Below, piece after piece: positions 29,972 to 39,521 of a DNA stretch of 64,000 nucleotides. Position 1 is the stretch's first letter, and the number at the start of each line of letters is the position of its first letter. The notes beneath the pieces were generated by a model. It searched no databases and was not told the origin of the DNA. It saw only the letters and a program-made list of their open reading frames with translations. A program made the translations under genes and the position numbers. This stretch comes from CADEED01 sp963839685. GTDB taxonomy: Bacteria; Pseudomonadota; Gammaproteobacteria; Steroidobacterales; Steroidobacteraceae. The stretch covers positions 124,001 to 188,000 of the forward strand of contig CAWIVS010000002.1 in NCBI GenBank assembly GCA_963839685.1, written 5' to 3'.

Positions 29972-32815
29972 GTGAAAACTATCAAGGGTATGGGTGATTC
30001 CACCCGAAAGAATCAACACGGCCCGGAGCGCGACCTGCGCTCGGCCGTACGCCTGGCCATCTTGCTGGCGGCGGGCGCTGGCGTTGCACAGGCGCAGGAT
30101 CAGTCCGCGGCCACGGGTGACGACGCGATCGAAGAAGTGGTCGTCAGCGGTATCCGCAAGAGCATCCAGGATTCCATCGACGTCAAGAAGTCAGACTCCT
30201 CGATCGTCGAAGCGGTATCCGCCGAGGACATCGGCAAGTTGCCGGACTCTTCGATCGCCGAGGCGGTCGCACGACTGCCCGGCATTGCGGCGCAGCGCAC
30301 CAACGGGCGCGCGCAGACGCTGTCGATCCGCGGCCTGGGTCCAGACTTCACCGTCACCACTTTCAACGGCCGCGAGCAGGCGTCGACCAATGACAACCGT
30401 TCCGTGGAATTCGACCAGTACCCCTCGGAGCTCGTGAACCAGGTCAAGATCTATAAGACGCCCGACGCCGGCATGGCGTACCAGGGCATCGCGGGTACCA
30501 CGGATATCCAGACCGTGCATCCGCTGGCTTACTCCGACATGAAGCTCGCGGTGGGCTACAAGCGCGAGATGAACGACCAGGAAGCCAATATTCCTGGCCT
30601 GCCGGACACCGGTGATCGCGCGAACCTCACTTATATTGACCAGTTCAATGAAAACACGGTTGGCGTGGCCCTGGGCATCGCCTACAACAAAACCCCATAC
30701 CAGCAACAGACGCGCGAGCCGTGGGGGTACGCGGACTTTGGTGGCCTCCCGGCGATTGGTGGTGACAAGGATGGCGTGAAATCGTCCTTCTACGAACGCA
30801 AGGCCTTCATGGCCGTGCTCGAATTCAGGCCCAACGACAACCTGCAGATGGTGTTCGACGGCTACCACTCGGACTTCAACGAGGTGCAGACCATCCAGCG
30901 CATGGAGTACGGCACTGCGTGGAATAGCGTGACCACACTCGAGAACCCCGGGCCGGTGGAAAACGGACGCGTCCAGTCGGGCACCTTTGCAAACGTCCCA
31001 TTCACGGTAATCGAGAATTACAACAATGATCGCGATGCCTCGGTCGATTCGATCGGCCTGAATACCAAGTACGCGTTCAACGACAATTGGGGCATGGAAG
31101 CGGATCTGAGCTGGTCGAAAGTCGATCGCCACGATCTGCGACTCGAGTCGACGGCCGGTAATGGGGCGGGCGCTGATCCGTTGCTGCCGCCGCAGGCCGA
31201 CAACATCGGTTTCACCACGGATGCCAAGGGCGTCACTCTCTTCTCACCCACACTCGACTACAGCGACTACGACTCGGTGTTCCTGACCGATCCCGGTGCC
31301 TGGGGTGGAGGAATACGCCGTGCCGGGTTTGTCGGAGCCCCGGACATCACCGACGAGATCAAGGCCATCCGGCTGTCGGTCAATCGCAGCCTGGAAGGCT
31401 TCCTCAGCGACGTGAGCGTCGGCGTGAATTACGCCGATCGCACCAAGACCAAGGAACAGTTCCAGGGCAACCTTTGGCTGAGGGGAGACATCTCGCATGC
31501 CATCGTGCCGGAGCAATACCGCACGGGAATCGCCGATACCGCATTCTTCGGCAGTCCCCACGGCATGATCGGCTACGACGCGCTGGCCATGTGGCACGAT
31601 GATTTTTGGGAGGCGATCAATTCGGTAGACGATCCGAATGCGAATGAAGGCGATCGCGTCAACAACGTCCGGAACACCTGGCAGGTCGATGAGAAGTTGA
31701 CCACGGCGTACATCAAGGTGGGGGTCGATACCGAGCTTGGCAGCCTTCCGCTCCGCGGCAACATCGGTGTGCAGGCGGTACAGGCCGATCAGCTCTCGCA
31801 TCTGCATCTCACCAACACGCCGATTCCGGCCGGCACCGCGGATCTTCCCATTACGATCGTCGAGGAAGGAGCGAAATACACCGACATATTGCCGAGCCTG
31901 AACCTGGCACTCGAGTTTCCGCACGACATGAAGTTGCGCTTCGGCGCCGCCATCACCGTGGCGCGACCGCGCCTGGACGAGTTGGGCGGTGGCGCCAGCT
32001 ACGTCGTGACCAGCGACCAGGGCAATCCAACCATCATCGATGGCACGCCTTACTACTGGACGCGCAGCGGCGGTGGCAATCCCAAGCTCGAGCCCTGGAA
32101 GGCGAATACCTACGACCTGTCGTTCGAGAAGTATTTCGGCGACAACAGGGGCTATTTCGCCGCGGCTGCCTATTACAAGGACCTGGATACCTACATCTTC
32201 AACCAGTCGGCGGTGGAAGACTTCTCCGACGTGCCGTTGCCGGGGCCGACGAGCCCAACTGATACGTCCACGTACAACACCGCGGACGCGAATCGAGCGG
32301 GCGTGTCGACGCTCAAGACGAACGGCAAGGGTGGCTACGTGCGCGGCTTCGAGCTCACGTTGTCGCTGCCGTTCTCGCAGTTCGCGGAGGTCCTGGATGG
32401 CTTCGGCATCATCCTGAGCGGCACCAAGAACAGTTCGTCGCTCCTCATCAATGGTGAGCAGACACCGATCCCGGGCCTGTCCACCAAGATCTTCAACTCG
32501 ACCATCTACTACGAGAAGTACGGCTTTTCGGCGCGGGTGAGCAACCGCTACCGCGACGAATTCGTCGGCGAGGTGCCGCAGTTCGATGCCACGCTGATTC
32601 TCCAGACCGTGAGCGCCGAGTCGCTGCTCGACGCGCAGATCGGCTACGAGATCCAGGAGGGCAGCCTCAAGGGGCTGAGCTTCAGCCTCTCGGGAACCAA
32701 CCTGACCGATGAGCCGTTCGTGCTGAGCAACACCGGCACCGATCCTTACAACTTCGTCAAGTATGAGAATTACGGCGCGGTGTACGCCGTGGCGGTGAGT
32801 TACAGCTTCCAGTAG
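29972..32815 (+). CDS. TonB-dependent receptor for maltodextrins
   Basis: An intact 947-residue outer-membrane receptor. AGGAGGGG six bases before GTG 29972 is a strong ribosome site. After an N-terminal signal region (LRSAVRLAILLAAGAGVAQAQ), EEVVVSGIRKSIQDSIDVKK leads into the plug domain, with IGKLPDSSIAEAVARLPGI and RGLGPDFTVTTFNGRE. This is the pattern of the TonB-Xanth-Caul receptor family that takes up sugars. The 22-strand barrel ends with AVAVSYSFQ. No FecA-type signalling domain is seen. Operator site 5 is upstream and a strong terminator directly downstream. It would bring starch oligosaccharides into the periplasm. Confidence 0.92.
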   Translation: MKTIKGMGDSTRKNQHGPERDLRSAVRLAILLAAGAGVAQAQDQSAATGDDAIEEVVVSGIRKSIQDSIDVKKSDSSIVEAVSAEDIGKLPDSSIAEAVARLPGIAAQRTNGRAQTLSIRGLGPDFTVTTFNGREQASTNDNRSVEFDQYPSELVNQVKIYKTPDAGMAYQGIAGTTDIQTVHPLAYSDMKLAVGYKREMNDQEANIPGLPDTGDRANLTYIDQFNENTVGVALGIAYNKTPYQQQTREPWGYADFGGLPAIGGDKDGVKSSFYERKAFMAVLEFRPNDNLQMVFDGYHSDFNEVQTIQRMEYGTAWNSVTTLENPGPVENGRVQSGTFANVPFTVIENYNNDRDASVDSIGLNTKYAFNDNWGMEADLSWSKVDRHDLRLESTAGNGAGADPLLPPQADNIGFTTDAKGVTLFSPTLDYSDYDSVFLTDPGAWGGGIRRAGFVGAPDITDEIKAIRLSVNRSLEGFLSDVSVGVNYADRTKTKEQFQGNLWLRGDISHAIVPEQYRTGIADTAFFGSPHGMIGYDALAMWHDDFWEAINSVDDPNANEGDRVNNVRNTWQVDEKLTTAYIKVGVDTELGSLPLRGNIGVQAVQADQLSHLHLTNTPIPAGTADLPITIVEEGAKYTDILPSLNLALEFPHDMKLRFGAAITVARPRLDELGGGASYVVTSDQGNPTIIDGTPYYWTRSGGGNPKLEPWKANTYDLSFEKYFGDNRGYFAAAAYYKDLDTYIFNQSAVEDFSDVPLPGPTSPTDTSTYNTADANRAGVSTLKTNGKGGYVRGFELTLSLPFSQFAEVLDGFGIILSGTKNSSSLLINGEQTPIPGLSTKIFNSTIYYEKYGFSARVSNRYRDEFVGEVPQFDATLILQTVSAESLLDAQIGYEIQEGSLKGLSFSLSGTNLTDEPFVLSNTGTDPYNFVKYENYGAVYAVAVSYSFQ

Positions 32816-32840
32816 TTCTTTCCTTCGCAAATCGGGGTGG

Positions 32841-32876
32841 ACCCCTGCCGGCCCGCACGCCGTCAGGGGTCTTTTC
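32841..32876 (+). terminator. Rho-independent terminator after the TonB receptor
   Basis: ACCCCTGCCGGC (32841-32852) pairs with GCCGTCAGGGGT (32859-32870) with one mismatch and a 6-base loop, followed by CTTTTCC. It ends the receptor transcript 26 bases after its stop, so the halogenase homologue behind it needs read-through or its own promoter. Confidence 0.75.
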
Positions 32877-32906
32877 CTGATGGGGAGTCCCTGCGAAGCT
32901 AGGGCC

Positions 32907-34502
32907 GTGAAGAGCCAGGAAGTCAGGTCAGTGGTGATAGCCGGCGGCGGAACCGCCGGCTGGATGGTGGCCGCTGCGCTGGCGCGCGTGCTGGGTCCCA
33001 GGCTGACGATCACCCTGGTCGAATCCTCCGACATCGGCATCATCGGCGTCGGCGAGGCCACGATTCCGGCCATCCAGCAGTTCAACAAGCTGGTCAAGTT
33101 CGACGAGGATGAATTCCTGCGGCAGACGCAGGGGACCTTCAAGCTCGCCATCGAGTTTGTCGACTGGTACCGAGAAGGGGCAGGCCTACATGCACACCTT
33201 CGGACCGGTGGGTCGTGATCTCGCCTATATCCCATTCCACAATTACTGGATACGCGATGAGCGCACGGCGGGCTCGCTGTGGGACTACAGCCTCAACTGG
33301 CTGGCCGCGAAGCAAGCAAAATTCTCGCGCGTGGAGAACATCCCCAATACGCCGCTCTCGGGGCTCACCTGGGCCTTTCATTTCGATGCGTCGCTGTATG
33401 CCGCGTACCTGTCGCGGCTCGCGCAGAAGATGGGCGTGCGCCGGATCGATGCGAAGATCGCCGGCGCGCTGCAGACGGCGGACGGCGACGTGCGCGCCCT
33501 GAAGCTCGAGGACGGCCGCGAGCTCGCCGCGGACTTCTTCATCGATTGCAGCGGATTTCGCGGCCTGCTCATCGAGCAGACGCTCAAGACCGGCTACGAA
33601 GACTGGTCGCACTGGCTGCTCTGCGATCGCGCGCAGGCCGTGCCTACCGCTCGCACCAGCCCGCTGCTGCCCTATACACGATCGACGGCGCTGGAGGCCG
33701 GCTGGCAGTGGCGCATACCGCTGCAGCATCGCACCGGCAACGGCCACGTCTATTGCGTCAGCGCATTCACCAGTGACGAGCGCGCGCGCGAGCTGCTGCT
33801 CGCCAATCTCGACGCGCAGCCACTCGCCGATCCGCGGCTCATCAAGTTCACCACCGGCCGGCGCAAACTGCTCTGGAACCGCAACGTGGTGTGCATGGGC
33901 CTGGCGAGCGGATTTATCGAGCCGCTCGAGTCCACGGCCATTCACCTCATCCAGGTGACGATCCAGCGCCTGATCCTGCTGTTTCCGCACCATGGCGACT
34001 ACGCAGCACGACGCCTGCAATTCAACCGCTCGGCGGCCGCGGAATACGAATACATCCGTGACTTCATCATCCTGCACTACTACGCCAACAACCGCGTCGG
34101 CGAACCGTTCTGGGATGCGTGCCGCAACATGTCCATTCCGGATTCACTGGCGCACAAGCATCGAACTGTTCCGCGAGACGGCGGGGATCTTCTGCGCCTC
34201 CGAGGACCTGTTCCAGCTCTCCAGCTGGCTGCAGGTGATGTGGGGGCAGGGCGTGCGGCCGCGCGGCACCCATCCCTTCGTGGAGGCCATCGCGCCGCAT
34301 GATCGCGCAGGCTACCTGCGGGACCTGCGCGGCTTGTTTGCCCAGGCGGCGCAGACGCTGCCGGGCCACGCGGAGTTCATCACCCAACATTGCGCGGCGA
34401 CAGCGGGCACTCGCCGATGGCGAGAGCCTGACTAGCGCTGTTATCCAGAGTGGTCAGCCTTCGGCTACCACCCGGCATTACTTCGAGCCGAAGCAGGGCT
34501 GA
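32907..34502 (+). CDS. Flavin-dependent tryptophan-halogenase-family protein (1), frameshifted
   Basis: About 530 residues after correction. It has the FAD motif VIAGGGTAGWMVAAALA and GIIGVGEATIPAIQQF. The lysine in GTFKLAIEFVDW is at the place of the catalytic Lys79 of PrnA. GWQWRIPL fits the WxWxIP signature, and FIEPLESTAIHLIQ contains the active-site Glu. Frames change near 33180 (one G too many in AAGGGGCAG), 34155 (one extra C in AAGCATCG) and 34405; length is consistent with three insertions. GTG 32907 is the likely start; an in-frame ATG at 32880 lies in the terminator tail. It converges with the pullulanase gene, overlapping by 25 bases. The family halogenates indoles, but the substrate in sugar loci is unknown. 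Confidence 0.82.
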
Positions 34503-37500
34503 ATGAACACCGCCGTCGTGCGCGCGGGAATCGTGAACGTGCCGGTGCTGCGCTGGAACTTCGACGTCCGCACCACCGGATCCTGCGAGAACGCCTGCAC
34601 GGGATGCAGAGCAGCGGCTGCCGCTTGAACGCGGCATCGGCGAAGGTCTGCGTCTGCGGCGTGGCATTCACCAGCACCACGGCCTGGGAGGCCGGGAAGC
34701 AGAATCTTGCGTGTTCTTGATGCGCTCGACGATGAGCCCCGGGATCTGGTTCGGCCCCACGTTGTAGAAGCTCACGGCTTGCTTGATCTCATCGGCGGTG
34801 CGCAGCCGGAATAGCCCGCTGGTCTTGCGGATGACCAGCATCTCCATCATGTGACGGAAGGTTCCTTCGATGTCCTTGGCGTTGGGCTTGAGGTTGGGAT
34901 CGGCGAGCGCCGGGCCCGATGATGGACCAGTCGTTCTCGTTACCTTGCGCGGGTGGCAGACCCACGCCCCAGTTGTTGGACTTCAAAGTCCAGTCGATGC
35001 GGTTGAACCAGTCGCCGGAGTTGTAGCTGTTTCGATCTGCCGACTTGGAACGCAGGATCTCATCGCCCGCCATGAAGAACGGCACGCCCTGCGACAGCGC
35101 CACGATGGACAAGCCGAGCCGGTGCATGCGCACGCGGTCGGCGCGCGGCACGTTCGTCGCCAGCTTGAGGTTCATGGCATCGAACCAGTCCGGATCGTCA
35201 TGCACGCCGATGTACTGGATCGTGTCTTCGGGTTGCGCGCCGTAGGCGCCGGGCATGCCGAAGTAGTCGACCTCGCTGCCAGGCTTGGTCGCGCCGCTGC
35301 GCGTCGACGATCTCGTAGCTGCCGATGTTGCCGGCGAGCCCCAGGCGCACCAGGTCGGTGAGCCGCAACAGCTCTGTCTTCGCGTCCGCCGCCGACCCAC
35401 CGAAGGTGCCGTTGGGCTCGACGTACAGGCCGGTCGCGAAGCCCTGGTCGCGACGCGGGCTGAAAGGCCCGCCGCCGCGCACGGCGTCGCGAATGCGATC
35501 GGAGAACGAGCCGATGCCGGTGCCCGCCATGTTCACCTGGATGGCGTTCTCGCCACGGCCGTTGTTGGCCATGACGCCGAAGTTCCAGCCTTCGCCGTAC
35601 ACATAGATGGACTTGCCATCGACGCCGTCCTTCGCCAGCGTCAGCGCGTCGAGTGCCGCGCGAACTTTCAGCATGTTGGACTTGAGGTGGAACCCCATGA
35701 TGTCGAAGCGGAAACCGTCGACCTTGTACTGCTTCGCCCACAGCACGATCGAGTCGACCATGAGCTTTTCCATCATGGCGTGTTCGGAGGCCGTGTCGGC
35801 GCAGCAGCTCTCGCCGAGCACGACGCCGTCGCCATTGAGCCGGTGGTAATAGCCGGGCACCAGCTTGTCGAGAATGGAGTTGGGGTTCTGGCCGGCAGAG
35901 TTGGTGTGGTTGTAGACCACATCCATGACCACGCGCAGGCCGCTCTGGCTGAGCGACTGCACCATCTGGCGAAACTCGAGAATGCGCGCGGAACCGTCGG
36001 CATCGGTCGCGTAGCTGCCCTCGGGCACGTTGTAGTGCAGCGGGTCGTAGCCCCAGTTGAAGGCATCGCGGTCCGCGGTCGCCGCGACCAGCGCCTGCTG
36101 CTCGGAGGAGTCGGCTGGCAGTGCCGCGAGCGTCGTCGAACGAGGGCGACTGCCACGTGGACTTGTCTTCGTTGGTGGTCGCGAAGTCGAACGACGGCAG
36201 CAGGTGCACGTGCGTGACACCTGCCAGACCCAGGAGTCGCCAGATGCTTCATGCCATCCGAGCGCTTCTGCGTGAACGCCGCGTAGGTGCCCCGCTTGCT
36301 CCGCCGGAACCGTCGCATCGGTGGCGCTGAAGTCGCGCACGTGCAGTTCGTACAGCACGATGTCCTCGGGCGCGGCCAGTCTCGGTTTCGCCAGGGCCTG
36401 CCAGCCGCGAGGTTGGAGATCCTGGTCATCGAGCGAGACGATGTGGCTGCGCGTGCTGTTGCGCGCCAGCGAGACCGAGTACGGATCGGTGACCACATTG
36501 GTCTCGACCTTGTTGGTGCTGCGAACGAAAACTTGCGCTTCGTACAGGTAGTACTTGCCGTAGAGGCTGCCTGCCGCTGTAACTCCAGATGCCGCTCGCG
36601 GGATCGAGCGTCATCGGGTGAGTCGTGTAATCAGGGCTATTCGAGTCGGCGAACACGCGCACTTTCATGTCGCGCGCGGTCGGCGCCCACACGCGCAGCG
36701 TCGTCTGTCCGTGCTTGAAGCTGGGTCCCAGCGTGACCGGCCCTGCCTGGGCCGAATACAGGTCATCGAGAACGCCGGGTATTTGCAGCCCGGTGGCATC
36801 GACGCCCTGGCCGGCGCGCACGGCGCCGATCGCCAGCTGACCTTTCAGGCTCTGCGCGGCCGCCGCGACCGCCTCGGGCGGCAGCTTGAATGCCGCGAGG
36901 TTCGCAAGATGCGGGAAGCGCGCCTTGAGCGCGGCGGAGAGTCCCGCCGGGTCGTGCACCAGCGTCCAGGAATGTGAGTTCGGCCCTGCGACGATGCCGG
37001 GACCATCGAGTGTGAGCGCGCCGTCCGGATCGGCGAACAGACGGACCACGGTATCGGTGGGCACGTTCCAGGCAATGGTGTCGGCCGACAGCCAGTACGC
37101 CTGCGCCTTGGTGAGGTCGCCGCGGATGCCCCCGACAATGATCCGCAGATCCTTGGTGGTGGAGTTCCATTGGAACGCCACTTCCATGTCATTGGCCGGC
37201 ACCGTGAACGCGATGTTCGGACCGTTTTGCACGCCACCCGCGCCATAGTTCACGTCCCAGTTGCCATTGAGCGCGACCTTGGCTTCGTAGGAGCCGGCCG
37301 GGAATGGCGCTGGTGCTGAAACTGTAGATGCCGTGCCCTGGATGTCCTGCAGCCAGGAGCGGAAGCAGGCCGGATCCCAATCGCCGCTGCAGCCGAGCTC
37401 GCTTTGGAAGCTGCCGGGCACGGTCGCGATGATGGAGCTGACGTTCTCGGTGACCCAGTGGGTCTTGTGGTCGTAATAGAAGCGTGACGCTTTGCGGCGA

Positions 37501-37833
37501 GGCGGTGGTGGTCAACGGAATGTTCGGGCCGTTCTGCAGCGCATGCAGGCCGTAGTTGACGTCCCAGGAGCCGTTGAGCGCCACCTTGTACTCGTAAGCA
37601 GCGGCCGGCGTGATGCTGAAGGTGTTCCTCCAGATGTCACCGTTCGCGTCGTACACCAGTTGTGTGGCAGGGCAGGCCGGATCCCAGTCACCGGCACAGC
37701 CGGTTTCCGATTGATAGTTGCCCGGGATGCCCACCGAGGTCGGGGCTTGCGCGGACACGTCCAGGACGCGGCAGCCCAGCAGTGCGAGGGCGAACGGCAT
37801 GACGGCGCGAACGCGCCAGTTCTGTGAACCCAT
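34478..37833 (-). CDS. pulA: Secreted pullulanase-type alpha-1,6-glucosidase, heavily frameshifted
   Basis: A debranching GH13 enzyme of about 1115 residues. A signal peptide (VMPFALALLGCRVLDVSAQA) precedes two similar ~100-residue modules (GNYQSETGCAGDWDPAC and GSFQSELGCSGDWDPAC, each with YE.KVALNG.WDVNYG), which look like X25-type domains. Then come a pullulanase all-beta region (TLRVWAPTARDMKVRVF), the barrel with VVMDVVYNHTN, nucleophile Asp in DGFRFDIMGFHLK, Glu in VYGEGWNFGVM and Asp in YIGVHDDPDWFD, and a C-terminal beta domain ending TTAVFIQPCFGSK. Frames change near 37480, 37310, 36580, 36240, 35290, 34915, 34695 and 34610. All conserved blocks survive, so error is more likely than decay. 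Operator site 6 is upstream. Confidence 0.82.
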
Positions 37834-37892
37834 GTGCGGTCTCCCTAGCTACGAGAGAGCGACGCTAAGCGAGATGCCCGGCTGGCTGCTTA

Positions 37893-37906
37893 CGAATACG
37901 TATGCA
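37893..37906. promoter_or_regulatory. LacI-type operator candidate (site 6)
   Basis: CGAATACGTATGCA; core ATACGTAT at 37896-37903, 60 bases upstream of the pullulanase start. Confidence 0.7.
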
Positions 37907-37934
37907 GCGGGCAATGGAGACTGTCGGTATTGCC

Positions 37935-39470
37935 TTACGTGGCCAGCGCGCCGGCCTGCTTGAGGAATTCACGGTGAGGTATTGCGCCGCGTGCGATGGT
38001 CGCAATGTCGGCGCGCACCCGGCGCGCAATATCGTCCAGCTCATTCAGTGGCAACAGATCGGTCAACGGATCCCAGGACCCGGGTTCAATGCCCAGATTG
38101 CCGTACATGCACAGCCAGCTCTGCTGGAAGAAACTCTCGGAATCGAATATTCGAATGAGACCGCGCTCGCGATACATGTCGAGTTTGCGTGAAAGTGAGT
38201 CCGGCAGCGGCATTTCCCGGCAGTAGCGCCATAAATCTTCCTTGCCATGGCCCGACTGCCGGCCATTGGCGCTGTAGTGCAGGATGATGAAATCGCGGAT
38301 GCGTTCGTACTCGGTGATCGAAAGGCGGTTGTATTCGTCGACGACCGAGGGTGCGATCGACTCGTTCGGCCAGAAGGTCAGCAGCTTGTCGATGCCCATC
38401 TGGATGAGCGAGATGCTGGTGGATTCGAGCGGTTCGAGAAATCCCGCCGACAGGCCGATCGCCACGCAGTTGCCGATCCAGAAGCGGCGCACGTGACCGG
38501 CGCGGAAACGCACCAGGTTGGGTTCGCCGAAAACTTTTCCCTCGAGCTGCCCGTGAAGCGTCGCCAGGGCCTGTTCGTCGCTGATGTGATCCGAGGAGTA
38601 CACATAGCCGTTGCCGACGCGCGTTCGCAGCGGAATGCGCCAGGCCCAGCCGGCGTCCAGTGCCCGGGAACGCGTGTAGGGCGCAATCGAACTGGCATCG
38701 GCGTGCGCACAGGGCAATGCGACTGCCCGGTCGCACATCAGCCAATGCCGCCAGTCGACGAACCCTGCCTGCAACGCCTTCTCGATGAGCAGTCGATGAA
38801 AGCCACTGCAATCGATGTACAGCGAGGCCTCGAGCGTCTCGCCGGAATCGAGGCGCACACCGCGGATGGTTTCAGTCTCGCCGTCGCGCAGGACTTCGGA
38901 CACGCGCGCGTCGATGCGCCGCACACCGCGGGCCTCGGCGAACGTGCGCAGGAACGTGGCGAACTGGGACGCGTCGAAATGCACCGCCCAGTCGAAATGT
39001 TCGAATTCGACGCGCGGGTTGTCGGGAGGTTCCACCATGCGACCGGCGCGCGCCAGCTGCGCGCCCAGGGAGTATTCGTCCAGCGTCCCGGCATCGCCAT
39101 GCGCGCGCAGGCGATTCCAGATGTCGTGGAAGGCCACCGGGCCAGCCTCGAGCCCATATCGCCCGAAGGGGTGCATGAAGGAGTGTCCTTCCTGCTTCCA
39201 GCCGTCGAACTCGATGGCCAGCTTGATGGTGCCGTTGGTGGCCTTCATCACTTCGAAGGCATTGAGGTTCAACGACTGGAAATAACGCCGGATCGCGGGC
39301 ACCGTCGCCTCGCCGACACCGATGGTGCCCACCGCGGATGACTCGACCAGCGTGATCGAGACCCCGAGCCGCTGCAGCCGATGGGCCAGCGACGCGGCCG
39401 TCATCCAGCCGGCGGTGCCGCCCCCGATGATGAGTACAGAACGAACTGGCTGCGAAGCGAATTTCACCAC
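37935..39470 (-). CDS. Flavin-dependent tryptophan-halogenase-family protein (2)
   Basis: An intact 511-residue protein with every landmark of the family: LIIGGGTAGWMTAASLA for FAD, GTIGVGEATVPAI, Lys83 in GTIKLAIEFDGW at the place of the catalytic lysine of PrnA and RebH, GWAWRIPL (WxWxIP) and FLEPLESTSISLIQ. No signal peptide; cytoplasmic. It is similar in layout to homologue 1 but not a recent copy. Operator site 7 lies 38 bases before its start, and site 6 just after its stop, so it is very likely induced with the starch genes. A partner flavin reductase is not visible nearby. Its true substrate is unknown. Confidence 0.88.
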   Translation of the reverse strand: MVKFASQPVRSVLIIGGGTAGWMTAASLAHRLQRLGVSITLVESSAVGTIGVGEATVPAIRRYFQSLNLNAFEVMKATNGTIKLAIEFDGWKQEGHSFMHPFGRYGLEAGPVAFHDIWNRLRAHGDAGTLDEYSLGAQLARAGRMVEPPDNPRVEFEHFDWAVHFDASQFATFLRTFAEARGVRRIDARVSEVLRDGETETIRGVRLDSGETLEASLYIDCSGFHRLLIEKALQAGFVDWRHWLMCDRAVALPCAHADASSIAPYTRSRALDAGWAWRIPLRTRVGNGYVYSSDHISDEQALATLHGQLEGKVFGEPNLVRFRAGHVRRFWIGNCVAIGLSAGFLEPLESTSISLIQMGIDKLLTFWPNESIAPSVVDEYNRLSITEYERIRDFIILHYSANGRQSGHGKEDLWRYCREMPLPDSLSRKLDMYRERGLIRIFDSESFFQQSWLCMYGNLGIEPGSWDPLTDLLPLNELDDIARRVRADIATIARGAIPHREFLKQAGALAT

Positions 39471-39507
39471 GAAGATGTTTGCATGCCCGCGGCGAGGAAT
39501 CCATTCT

Positions 39508-39521
39508 TGAATACGTATGCG
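39508..39521. promoter_or_regulatory. LacI-type operator candidate (site 7)
   Basis: TGAATACGTATGCG; core ATACGTAT at 39511-39518, between the stop of the dioxygenase gene and the start of halogenase homologue 2. Confidence 0.7.

Noticed and set aside
29830..29975. The 49-residue C-terminal extension of the second secreted GH13 enzyme
   Set aside because: It covers operator 5 and the ribosome site of the TonB receptor and has no family character. A one-base insertion near 29804 explains it.
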